From UBA1151 sp963579925 (GTDB taxonomy: Bacteria > Chloroflexota > Dehalococcoidia > Lucifugimonadales > Lucifugimonadaceae), in the NCBI GenBank assembly GCA_963579925.1, contig CAUZJA010000196.1:1-5314 (forward strand): a DNA stretch of 5,314 nucleotides, given 5' to 3'. The notes beneath the pieces were generated by a model that had not been told where the DNA came from, did no database searches, and was given only the letters and a program-made list of their open reading frames with translations. Position 1 is the first letter of the stretch, and every line of letters starts with the position of its first letter. Positions 1-5,298 of the stretch are shown piece after piece. The position numbers and the translations under genes were made by a program.

Positions 1-1
1 G

Positions 2-49
2 ACGCTGCGCTACGAGATCGCGTTACAAGTATTCGCCACGATGGGATAG
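2..49 (+). CDS. Possible C-terminal end of a + strand gene truncated by the window edge
   Basis: Frame 2 reads TLRYEIALQVFATMG and then a TAG stop at 47-49. The residues look like an ordinary protein C-terminus (an amphipathic stretch), and a small hairpin begins right after the stop, as expected at the end of a transcription unit. Only 15 codons are visible, so no family can be named. Frame 1 is also open here, so this reading is tentative. If real, the gene converges on the acetyltransferase operon. Confidence 0.25.
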   Translation, partial: TLRYEIALQVFATMG

Positions 50-71
50 GTGCCTGCCGTACGGGCACTTT
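50..71 (+). terminator. Small hairpin, possible terminator of the left-edge gene
   Basis: GTGCCT (50-55) can pair with GGGCAC (63-68), with one G-T wobble and a 7-nt loop. An alternative fold uses the 8-bp palindrome CCGTACGG at 57-64. A short TTT (69-71) follows on the + strand. The T tract is weak, so this is a candidate only. It lies directly after the TAG stop at 47-49. Confidence 0.3.
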
Positions 72-81
72 AGGAGCAGCT

Positions 82-187
82 CCCTTCGCCCCCCGGAGAA
101 GGCTAGGATTAGGGGGCTGTTCGGCTGTTGATGCGCCGTGGAAATCGCAGCAGCCCCCTCACCTCAATCCTCTCCCGGAGGGCGAGG
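82..187. repeat. Imperfect GC-rich inverted repeat, possible dispersed element or bidirectional terminator
   Basis: The left arm (about 82-119) and right arm (about 151-187) are imperfect reverse complements enclosing a loop of about 31 nt. The best-matching ends are AGGGGGCTG (111-119) against CAGCCCCCT (151-159), with further pairing of the CCCCGGAGA-type and TCTCCCGGAGGG-type blocks. Arms of this CCTC/GAGG kind are known from many bacterial genomes as dispersed intergenic repeats; that this is one of them is inferred from memory. The right arm runs into the 3' end of the acetyltransferase and encodes its last seven residues and stop codon. It sits where the two transcription units would converge, so it could also end transcription. 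Confidence 0.5.
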
Positions 188-700
188 AGGCAGATCGTAC
201 TGGTAGATGTAGGTCCAGCCATACGGCTCTTCGTTTGAGAACCGGACCGCGTACCAGCCGCCTTTTTCGTAGAACTTGCGGGCGTACGTGTTGAACTCCA
301 GACAGCCAAGCATCGTGTGCGGGTAGCCTCGTGCCTTGATGTGATCGGCCGCCGCCGCCATCAGCTTTTGGCCAATGCCGCCACCTCGCCTATCCGGGTC
401 AACATGCATGCCGTTTAGGTGGGCAAACTCCCCGGAATTACCGTCGCCAGTTGGCCCGTCCACGGACACCATGCCGATAATCACATCGTTCTCGCGCGCC
501 ACAAACGCCGTCTGGTCTTTTTCCTCGTAGCGGATGTACTCCGCCCATTTTTCCAGATATTCGCCAAGCTCTCGCGTCGCCACCCATTCGGGCCGGGCGA
601 ACTCGGCAAAGGAGATCGTGTGCGACCTGAACTGAAGATTTGCGACCGCTTCAATATCAGCCTCTTCGGCGATAGTGACAGTGATGTCTGAGTTAATCAT
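164..700 (-). CDS. GNAT-family N-acetyltransferase
   Basis: A 178-residue cytosolic protein predicted to transfer an acetyl group from acetyl-CoA to an amine; the substrate is unknown. The acetyl-CoA pyrophosphate loop is clear: a beta strand reading LNGMHVDPD (residues 95-103) leads into RGGGIG (105-110), which fits RxxGxG. Motif B follows, with Asn137, Ala140 and FYEKGGW (143-149). The length is normal for a single GNAT domain. An upstream in-frame ATG at 784 exists, but the start at 700 is preferred. Its ATG overlaps the stop of the upstream transporter as ATGA, a GGAG lies just upstream, and the N-terminus then begins with the usual first GNAT strand (ITVTIAEEADIEAV). The gene is last in the minus-strand operon, so translation is probably coupled to the transporter. 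The last seven residues (PRPPGED) and the TGA stop come from the arm of an inverted repeat, so the tail may be an acquired extension. A role in modifying a compound exported by the neighbouring MFS proteins is only a guess. Confidence 0.9.
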   Translation of the reverse strand: MINSDITVTIAEEADIEAVANLQFRSHTISFAEFARPEWVATRELGEYLEKWAEYIRYEEKDQTAFVARENDVIIGMVSVDGPTGDGNSGEFAHLNGMHVDPDRRGGGIGQKLMAAAADHIKARGYPHTMLGCLEFNTYARKFYEKGGWYAVRFSNEEPYGWTYIYQYDLPPRPPGED

Positions 701-1929
701 GCTCTCCGAAATTTTGGGATCAGTAAGAAGATTGGCAGGGTGATGGTTTCTGCGGCCATCGCCCCAAAGAGTAGCGGAAACCAATTGTTCACGGTGGCTG
801 CCAGGAAGCCCGCCAGCATTGCTCCCAGCGGGATCATATCGTTAGAAATGTGGAAGATAGACATCACCCTTCCACGCATCTCGTCTGATGTCACCTCCTG
901 TAGCAGCGTCATCAGGGAGATGAAGTAGATCGAGCCACCTGCTCCCATCACCAGCAGCAGGAACACGCTCAGCGAGAACCAAGGCGAGAAGGTAAAACTG
1001 GCGCGGGAGAAGTCCCACATTATTGCGCCCATCCAGATCATCAATCCCTTTCGAGGCAGATTGCCAACGAAACTCATCGTGATAGATCCGATGAGGAACC
1101 CGGCTCCGAGAGAAGCGCCCATGATGCCGAACCCACCGGGGCGAACCCTCAGCACATCTCGTGCATAAACAGGGATCATCACGTCGATGCTCGCTGCGAA
1201 AAGTGCCGTGGAGTTGAGGAGCAGGATACCCATGATCACGTGCGAGCTTTTGGTGTATCGGACTCCGTCAACAATATCGAGAAGTATCGAACGTTTAGGT
1301 TTTGGCGGTGGGGCACCGTCCTCCTCGATTGGACACAGAGGCAGCATGGACATAAGGAATATTGCCGCGATTACGAAAAAGGCGGAATCAGTGCCCCATG
1401 TTCCAATGAGCCAGCCAGCGAGTCCAGGTCCGACGATTTCTCCGGTATTGCTGGCAATACCAAGTAACGAATTTGCGGATATCAGACGCTGGCGCGGCAC
1501 GAGCATTGGTATCCACGCCGGTCCGGCCGGTCTGGATAACGCGAATATGAACCCGACGGCCACTGAGATGATGAGAAGGTGCCATGCCTCCAACTGGCCA
1601 CTGCTGGCTAGCAAACCAACCAGGAACGCGAGAAGTCCGAACAGCAATCGAGATGCGACGACGACTCGTTTTTTAGGCACCCGGTCAGCCAGCGCACCAC
1701 CCCAGAGAGAAAGGATCACAGATGGGACGGCGCGTATTCCGATCACCATCCCAACCCATGCTGGCGAATCCGTCAGTTCAAGGACCAACCACGCCAACAC
1801 CACCATTCGTAGGTGCATCCCAAGGTCCGCCAGCGCGACAGACGTGAAGAACCAACGGAAATAGCGCTCCGCAAATACATCAAACGAGTCGGGGCGACGC
1901 GGTCGACTCGTTTGACTCAACAATGCCAT
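697..1929 (-). CDS. MFS exporter, EntS/MFS_3-like, intact paralog
   Basis: A 410-residue inner-membrane protein of the major facilitator superfamily, most like the proton-driven efflux branch that includes enterobactin exporter EntS and macrolide-type pumps (MFS_3). It has about 12 hydrophobic segments starting near residue 26, split by a polar central loop (about 201-215, EEDGAPPPKPKRS). The motif-A region between TM2 and TM3 reads GGALADRVPKKR (77-88). The motif-C-like TGEIVGPGLAGW (152-163) in TM5 is typical of exporters. A second MFS_3 signature, EVTSDEMRGRVMSIF, lies at about 345-359. The ATG at 1929 has an AGAGG (1941-1937) seven bases upstream and begins one base after the true stop of the upstream paralogous pseudogene. 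Its own stop overlaps the acetyltransferase start. The length is normal and no lesion is seen. The substrate cannot be read from the sequence; drug, siderophore or metabolite efflux are all possible. Confidence 0.92.
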   Translation of the reverse strand: MALLSQTSRPRRPDSFDVFAERYFRWFFTSVALADLGMHLRMVVLAWLVLELTDSPAWVGMVIGIRAVPSVILSLWGGALADRVPKKRVVVASRLLFGLLAFLVGLLASSGQLEAWHLLIISVAVGFIFALSRPAGPAWIPMLVPRQRLISANSLLGIASNTGEIVGPGLAGWLIGTWGTDSAFFVIAAIFLMSMLPLCPIEEDGAPPPKPKRSILLDIVDGVRYTKSSHVIMGILLLNSTALFAASIDVMIPVYARDVLRVRPGGFGIMGASLGAGFLIGSITMSFVGNLPRKGLMIWMGAIMWDFSRASFTFSPWFSLSVFLLLVMGAGGSIYFISLMTLLQEVTSDEMRGRVMSIFHISNDMIPLGAMLAGFLAATVNNWFPLLFGAMAAETITLPIFLLIPKFRRA

Positions 1930-1930
1930 A

Positions 1931-3173
1931 TCAGAGCCTCTGGACCGTAGGCGACAGAATCAGAACCGACACTGTCACAACGGCACTGGCAATGGCAGCG
2001 CCAATCAACGCGAACTCTATGGAGACCAACGCGGCAATTACGCCGCCCAGCATCACTCAGCGGGTCAAGGTAGTTCACGAAGCGATGTAGCCCGCTCACC
2101 CTACTGCGCATGTTGTCTTCAGTTAGCTGCTGTACGGAGACCGTGATGAGGTTGTCTGTGAGCGCTCCTGCGACGCCCATCACGAAAATGAGGGCGACCG
2201 TGAATACATACCAGTCAGACTGGCTGAAGATCACTATGCCAACGTCCCTCACCGCGATCAACGCAAAGATCACCAGTCCGCGTCGCCCAACGGATCCAAG
2301 CGCGCCGATCAGTGATCCACTTATGAAGCCAGCGCCCAGTGCAGCCATCATCACGGCGAACCCCGAGCTTCCCACCCCCAGAACGTCGCGCGCGTAGATC
2401 GGGATCATCGGGAACAGCGCCGCGCCGAAAAGCGTCCGAGATGCCAGCAACAGAAGCGGCGCGATGCCGGGCGCGTTCCGCGCATAGCGGAACCCATCAC
2501 GCATCGCGGTGAACAAGTTCTGAGGATCGTTCGCATCACTGTCGGCATTCGTTTCAATTGGCTGCGCCGAGGGCACTCTCAGAATGAACAACACACCCAG
2601 GCCCAGGGCAATCGCAGCGGCGTAGAACGTGGAGTCAATGCCCACACTTGCTATCAGTACATCCACCAGAACAGGCGCGACAATCTCCCCGGTGTAGTTC
2701 GCTAGTTCGCCGATTGAAGTGGCGGCCAGAAGTCGCTTCTTGCCCACCAGGTCCACGATCAGAGCGCCACTTGCAGGACTGCCAATGCTGTCCGCCAACC
2801 CCACCGTAAGCGCCCCCAGGAGAATGTGTCATGGTTCAATCGAATTGCTCAGCACCAACAGCGCAATCGCCAGGCCCATCGCGAACCATGCAGCACGAGT
2901 ACCAATCGCGATACTGCGTCGATTCCACCGATTTCCAAGTGCGCCACCCACCAGTGTGAGCAACGCCGGAGCAGCCGCCATGCCACCCACAAGTCCGACC
3001 CACGCAACGGAGTCCGTCAGATTCAGAATTAGCCACACCGCGGCCAGGAACCAGATGTTCAGGCCAATGTCTGATAACCCACCCGATATCCAGAAGTTGC
3101 GGTAACCGCGCTGATCCAAGACCGACATTGCAGCCGGCCTTTTGAATCGAGAATTTGGGACGCGTGATTCCAC
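1931..3173 (-). pseudogene. MFS exporter pseudogene (paralog of the next gene) with a nonsense codon and a frameshift
   Basis: This locus would encode a protein of about 414 residues aligning along its whole length with the intact MFS exporter downstream. Codons 1-114 (3173-2832) are open and cover TM1-TM3, with the motif-A region GGALGNRWNRRS. An in-frame TGA (2831-2829) then sits where the paralog has Trp116: SIEP-stop-HILL against QLEAWHLLI. The same frame continues with shared motifs (GLADSIGSPASGALI, TGEIVAPVL, PIYARDVLGV, LTEDNMRSRVSGLHR). Near 2055-2060 the frame breaks. After DPLS, the homologous tail (MLGGVIAALVSIEFALIGAA...) is found in another frame and ends at TGA 1933-1931, one base before the next ATG. 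Compared with PLGAMLAG in the paralog, a loss of 2 bp is the simplest change. Without repair the frame runs on to a TGA at 1919-1917. The GTG start at 3173 is chosen because GGAAG lies 5 bases upstream and the residues before the alternative ATG (3128) share SRxxRP with the paralog. An intact GTG-started fragment from 2804 is possible but lacks TM1-TM3. Two lesions favour a real pseudogene; sequencing error is the alternative. Confidence 0.85.
2829..2831 (-). other. In-frame TGA replacing a conserved Trp codon
   Basis: Read on the minus strand the context is CCA TGA CAC. The intact paralog has Trp116 (TGG) at the aligned position, so a single G-to-A change explains the stop. The following base is C; TGA-C is known as the leakiest stop context in Escherichia coli. 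TGA is a normal stop for neighbouring genes here (the acetyltransferase at 164-166 and the intact transporter at 697-699), so a changed genetic code is not supported. Confidence 0.8.
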
Positions 3174-3181
3174 AGGGTCTT

Positions 3182-3213
3182 CCAGAAAGGTTGAATTGCA
3201 CCAGAAAGGTTGA
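3182..3213. repeat. 13-bp exact direct repeat next to the transporter start
   Basis: CCAGAAAGGTTGA occurs at 3182-3194 and again at 3201-3213, 19 bp from start to start, separated by ATTGCA. The nearer copy ends 9 bp upstream of the GTG start at 3173 and its last bases form part of the Shine-Dalgarno site of that gene. Such spacing fits a paired operator or a leader element controlling the minus-strand operon, but a local duplication without function is equally possible. No known regulator site is recognised. Confidence 0.6.
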
Positions 3214-3378
3214 GATATGAGAGCCGGGCAGGGCGCGCGAACCGCAAAGGGGAAGTGGACACCCCGTTAATGCGTGGCCGGCGGCGGGCGTCAGAATCCA
3301 GTGGGACTTAGTCTATAGCGGTCGGCTCAACCATCTCTGAGGTGGCAGCTCAGGTGATCGGGAACAAAACCCCACAAG

Positions 3379-3396
3379 ACATCGTTAATACGATGT
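3379..3396. promoter_or_regulatory. 18-bp palindrome, candidate operator
   Basis: ACATCGT (3379-3385) and ACGATGT (3390-3396) are perfect 7-bp inverted repeats around a TAAT centre. The size and symmetry suit a dimeric helix-turn-helix regulator of the TetR/LacI/MarR kind, or a small RNA hairpin in the leader. It lies 59 bp upstream of the lipoprotein start and about 205 bp upstream of the transporter start, and contains an AT-rich core that could overlap a -10 element. No regulator gene is present in the window. Confidence 0.45.
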
Positions 3397-3455
3397 GAGC
3401 TGCATTCATGCCGCCTCTTTTAACTAACAGTTCCACTCATGCATGGAGTCATCGG

Positions 3456-4190
3456 ATGAACCCTGGACGCCTCATCTCAGGCATGCTTGTAGCGGCCTTC
3501 GCTATCGCACTCATAGCTTGCGGATCGGACACGACGATTGTAGTAGAACGTAACTCGCAGGGCGACGGCACTATCCCTAGCGAATTTGTGCCCGCCGACA
3601 TCGAGTCAGTGGACGTTGTGATTTCCGATGATTTTCCGGCTCAGTACGTAGCGCACGTAACCGTAATTCAGCCCAATAGCTGCGCCATATTCGCTCATGT
3701 AGAGACTCGACAAGAACCAGACACGCCAGAGATCGAGATAAGTGCTGTGAACGAGATATTAGGCGGCCCAGACGCGTCATGCGATCAGGCCATCAGCACC
3801 ACCGTTCAGGATGTGCCGCTCGGGGTCGATTTTGAACCCGATTCTACGTACACAATGACGTTCACCGCAGCTGGTCCCACCCCCGTCTTCAGCTTCGAAG
3901 GCCTGCAGGCAGCTCTCGACAAGCTAGACGTGACCACTGTTGAAGCCGACGATTCCGGCGAACTTCCCACGCCAGTCACCGGAGTTCTGGACGAGAGCGC
4001 GAGTGTGGCAAGCGATCTCGACTTGCTGACCTGTGAAGGCGTTCTGGGCGCTCCGCCTCCTAACTTCACTCTTGAAAAGCGTCCGTTCACTGATACGGCG
4101 ACGGTGAGTAGCCCGGAGTTGAAGAGCATGTGCATCGCTGTCTATGAGGCAGTTGGAGGCCGGGGAGAAGCGCTCACAGCAGGGTTATGA
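3456..4190 (+). CDS. Secreted lipoprotein with an unknown beta-rich domain; N-terminal part of an apparently split gene
   Basis: A 244-residue precursor. Residues 1-21 form a lipoprotein signal peptide (Arg5, then a hydrophobic run) ending in the lipobox LIAC with Cys22, so the mature protein should be lipid-anchored on the outer face of the membrane. The start at 3456 is preferred over the in-frame ATG at 3408 because GGAG (3445-3448) lies seven bases upstream and because it gives a signal peptide of normal length. A first domain (about 45-148) looks beta-rich, with Cys76 and Cys109 as a likely disulfide pair. A linker rich in Asp, Glu, Thr and Pro follows (about 160-188). A second domain begins at LDLLTCEGVLGAP (188-200), with Cys193 and Cys226, and stops abruptly after EALTAGL. 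Its natural continuation (MTFVSNEAANDHF) lies in the -1 frame from 4187. The layout recalls DUF3558-like lipoprotein domains, which is an impression and not a match I can verify. The function is unknown. Confidence 0.8.
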   Translation: MNPGRLISGMLVAAFAIALIACGSDTTIVVERNSQGDGTIPSEFVPADIESVDVVISDDFPAQYVAHVTVIQPNSCAIFAHVETRQEPDTPEIEISAVNEILGGPDASCDQAISTTVQDVPLGVDFEPDSTYTMTFTAAGPTPVFSFEGLQAALDKLDVTTVEADDSGELPTPVTGVLDESASVASDLDLLTCEGVLGAPPPNFTLEKRPFTDTATVSSPELKSMCIAVYEAVGGRGEALTAGL

Positions 4191-4486
4191 CATTCGTATC
4201 CAATGAGGCAGCGAACGACCATTTCGGTGTCATCACGGACGATCTAATTGCCGGGGGATTTGAGCCAGACTTCGTGGGCGTCGATCAAGATGCAAAGAGG
4301 CACGCCTCACTCAACATCAACGAAGCCGGAGTCGGCAGCGTGGCTGTGATGCTTGACCATCGCGTCCTGGTGTCCATCTACAGCACTGCACCATCGGAAG
4401 GCGACCTAATCTGGAACGCCGATATCATGCTGGGAATGTCCGCCTCGATACTGGAACGCACACCTCAGGATCTCAGTGCCAACTAA
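4187..4486 (+). CDS. Continuation of the lipoprotein's second domain in a shifted frame, or a coupled small protein
   Basis: A 99-residue ORF whose ATG overlaps the preceding stop as ATGA (4187-4190). It has no signal peptide or membrane segment, so on its own it would stay in the cytoplasm. Its content reads as the second half of the domain started upstream: MTFVSNEAANDHFGVITDDLIAGGFE looks like an alpha/beta unit following the Cys-x-x-x-Tyr strand. GVGSVAVMLDHRVLVSIYSTA gives two beta strands, and IMLGMSASILERTPQ a final helix. The simplest explanation is that one base was lost near 4185 (GGG TTN ATG becoming GGG TTATG) in a single gene spanning 3456-4486, giving a pseudogene or reflecting a sequence error. 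The alternative is a genuine stop-start junction with reinitiation. An AGGG lies only two bases before the ATG, too close for a good Shine-Dalgarno site. I see no slippery heptamer that would support programmed frameshifting. Confidence 0.6.
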   Translation: MTFVSNEAANDHFGVITDDLIAGGFEPDFVGVDQDAKRHASLNINEAGVGSVAVMLDHRVLVSIYSTAPSEGDLIWNADIMLGMSASILERTPQDLSAN

Positions 4487-4499
4487 ACAGAATATCCAG

Positions 4500-4533
4500 A
4501 TGAACACCAAATGAACACCAGATGAACAAATGA
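4500..4533 (+). repeat. 11-bp tandem repeat forming a chain of three mini-ORFs before the membrane-protein start
   Basis: Three units, ATGAACACCAA (4500-4510), ATGAACACCAG (4511-4521) and the diverged ATGAACAAATG (4522-4532), lie end to end. Because each ATGA recurs every 11 bases, each unit encodes a tiny ORF whose stop overlaps the next start: Met-Asn-Thr-Lys-stop (4500-4514), Met-Asn-Thr-Arg-stop (4511-4525) and Met-Asn-Lys-stop (4522-4533). The last TGA overlaps the ATG at 4530 of the membrane protein. No purine-rich Shine-Dalgarno site is seen before that start. The repeat may help recruit or re-initiate ribosomes, or may be a chance slippage product. Confidence 0.7.
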
Positions 4534-5273
4534 CGATGGCACGCCGGCCATCGATGCAATCGGCCCGCATCTACCTGCTCGGGTACCTGTTGTGGACATT
4601 GGGCGTGGGCTCTGTGATGCACCCGCTTTTGTACGATGCCAGGAATGGCCATGGATGCTCCTACGGTCTCACCGGCTGGCCCGCAGCAATGTGGGTGGCT
4701 GGAGCGATGGGGCTGATCGTATTCCCGGTGCTGATGGCTATTACGCGCGTTACGGCGGGGCGGGCGACAGACCTGACACACTCGGCGCTGGCGTTGAGGA
4801 TTGGCGCGGCGCATCTGGTGCTGGTGCCTGTAGGAGTAGTTATCGCAGTTCTGGTTGGTAACGGTTCACTGAACGAACACGACCCGCTTGACCTGGCTCC
4901 ATTCATCCTGACGCCAATCCTGTTTGTCGTGCTCAACATAGGACGTCCGATGCGGCGGATGTTGCCGGGTGCGATGGTTGTGACCATCCTGCCACTGGTC
5001 ATTGTGGGCTGGCGACTGGAACTGAATGACGAGGGCTTGAACCTTCTCTATTCGGCGTGGATTCGCGATGGGTCCATGGTGCTGTACTTCATCTGGGCAG
5101 CGATTCTGCTGGCTGGGCTGGCAACCGGGGTGATTGCCCATGTGATGAAGTCAGGGAATGCGGTTGCGGCGCAGGTGAGTCTGGTTGGGATATCGATGTT
5201 GCTGGTTAGCGTGCCGGCGGTGTTGACCTTGGCTGGGTTTTTGGTGGCGCATTCTGTGTATTGCGCGGATTAG
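4530..5273 (+). CDS. Unrecognised seven-helix integral membrane protein
   Basis: A 247-residue protein I do not recognise. Hydrophobic segments lie at about 13-32, 52-73, 92-110, 122-137, 145-161, 181-204 and 214-241. Basic residues fall in the N-terminus (ARRP, SAR) and in the loops after the even segments (RVTAGR; GRPMRRM; HVMKSGN). The positive-inside rule therefore gives N-terminus in and C-terminus out. Cys43, in the first outside loop, and Cys245, near the outside C-terminus, could pair in a disulfide. No catalytic or transport motif is seen. The start is uncertain: ATG at 4530 and 4536 are only two codons apart, neither has a Shine-Dalgarno site, and the first overlaps a mini-ORF stop. 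It lies 43 bp after the lipoprotein ORF on the same strand, so the two are probably co-transcribed, and both products act at the cell envelope. The gene is complete, ending in TAG. Confidence 0.8.
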   Translation: MTMARRPSMQSARIYLLGYLLWTLGVGSVMHPLLYDARNGHGCSYGLTGWPAAMWVAGAMGLIVFPVLMAITRVTAGRATDLTHSALALRIGAAHLVLVPVGVVIAVLVGNGSLNEHDPLDLAPFILTPILFVVLNIGRPMRRMLPGAMVVTILPLVIVGWRLELNDEGLNLLYSAWIRDGSMVLYFIWAAILLAGLATGVIAHVMKSGNAVAAQVSLVGISMLLVSVPAVLTLAGFLVAHSVYCAD

Positions 5274-5277
5274 TGGC

Positions 5278-5298
5278 CGCGACGTACGCACGTTCGCG
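5278..5298. terminator. Hairpin after the membrane-protein gene, weak terminator candidate
   Basis: CGCGACGT (5278-5285) can pair with ACG-T-TCGCG (5290-5298), with one bulged T and an ACGC loop, beginning five bases after the TAG stop. No T tract follows, so it would be an atypical intrinsic terminator or just a stable 3' end structure. Confidence 0.3.

Larger units (their letters stand above)
3174..3455. promoter_or_regulatory. Divergent intergenic region between the transporter operon and the lipoprotein operon
   Basis: These 282 bases must hold promoters for both directions. They contain the 13-bp direct repeat (3182-3213), a GC-rich block (about 3275-3290), a short inverted repeat CTGAG/CTCAG (3337-3353) and an 18-bp palindrome (3379-3396). 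Weak -10-like hexamers are seen (TATAGC near 3314-3319 on the + strand; TATTAA at 3390-3385 on the minus strand), but none has a matching -35 at the proper distance, so I do not place a promoter. No convincing ORF is seen. Confidence 0.5.

Noticed and set aside
701..784. Upstream ATG at 784 as the acetyltransferase start
   Set aside because: It would overlap the transporter gene by 88 bp and add residues unlike a GNAT N-terminus; the ATGA overlap at 697-700 is the better start.
1187..1864. Long + strand open frame (225 codons) opposite the intact MFS gene
   Set aside because: It is antisense to a clear 12-TM transporter, has no hydrophobic or family-like pattern, and is rich in Arg, Ser, Thr and Pro as expected for a shadow of a GC-rich gene.
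2829..2831. UGA recoding as tryptophan genome-wide, or as selenocysteine
   Set aside because: TGA ends the neighbouring transporter and acetyltransferase at sensible places. The aligned residue is Trp and not Cys, and a second lesion follows downstream. A nonsense mutation is simpler.
2719..3105. + strand open frame across the MFS pseudogene
   Set aside because: The opposite strand shows clear transporter homology in a consistent frame on both sides of the TGA; this frame is a shadow.
3059..3262. Minus-strand open frame crossing the transporter start
   Set aside because: It runs in a different frame from the transporter, covers the direct repeats, and shows no domain-like features.
3408..3455. 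Upstream ATG at 3408 as the lipoprotein start
   Set aside because: It lacks a good Shine-Dalgarno site and would add 16 residues before a signal peptide that already has normal form from the ATG at 3456, which has GGAG at ideal spacing.
4180..4192. Programmed -1 frameshift joining the two lipoprotein halves
   Set aside because: The zero-frame codons before the stop are GCA GGG TTA TGA. AGGGTTA does not fit the X-XXY-YYZ slippery pattern, and re-pairing of both tRNAs would be poor.
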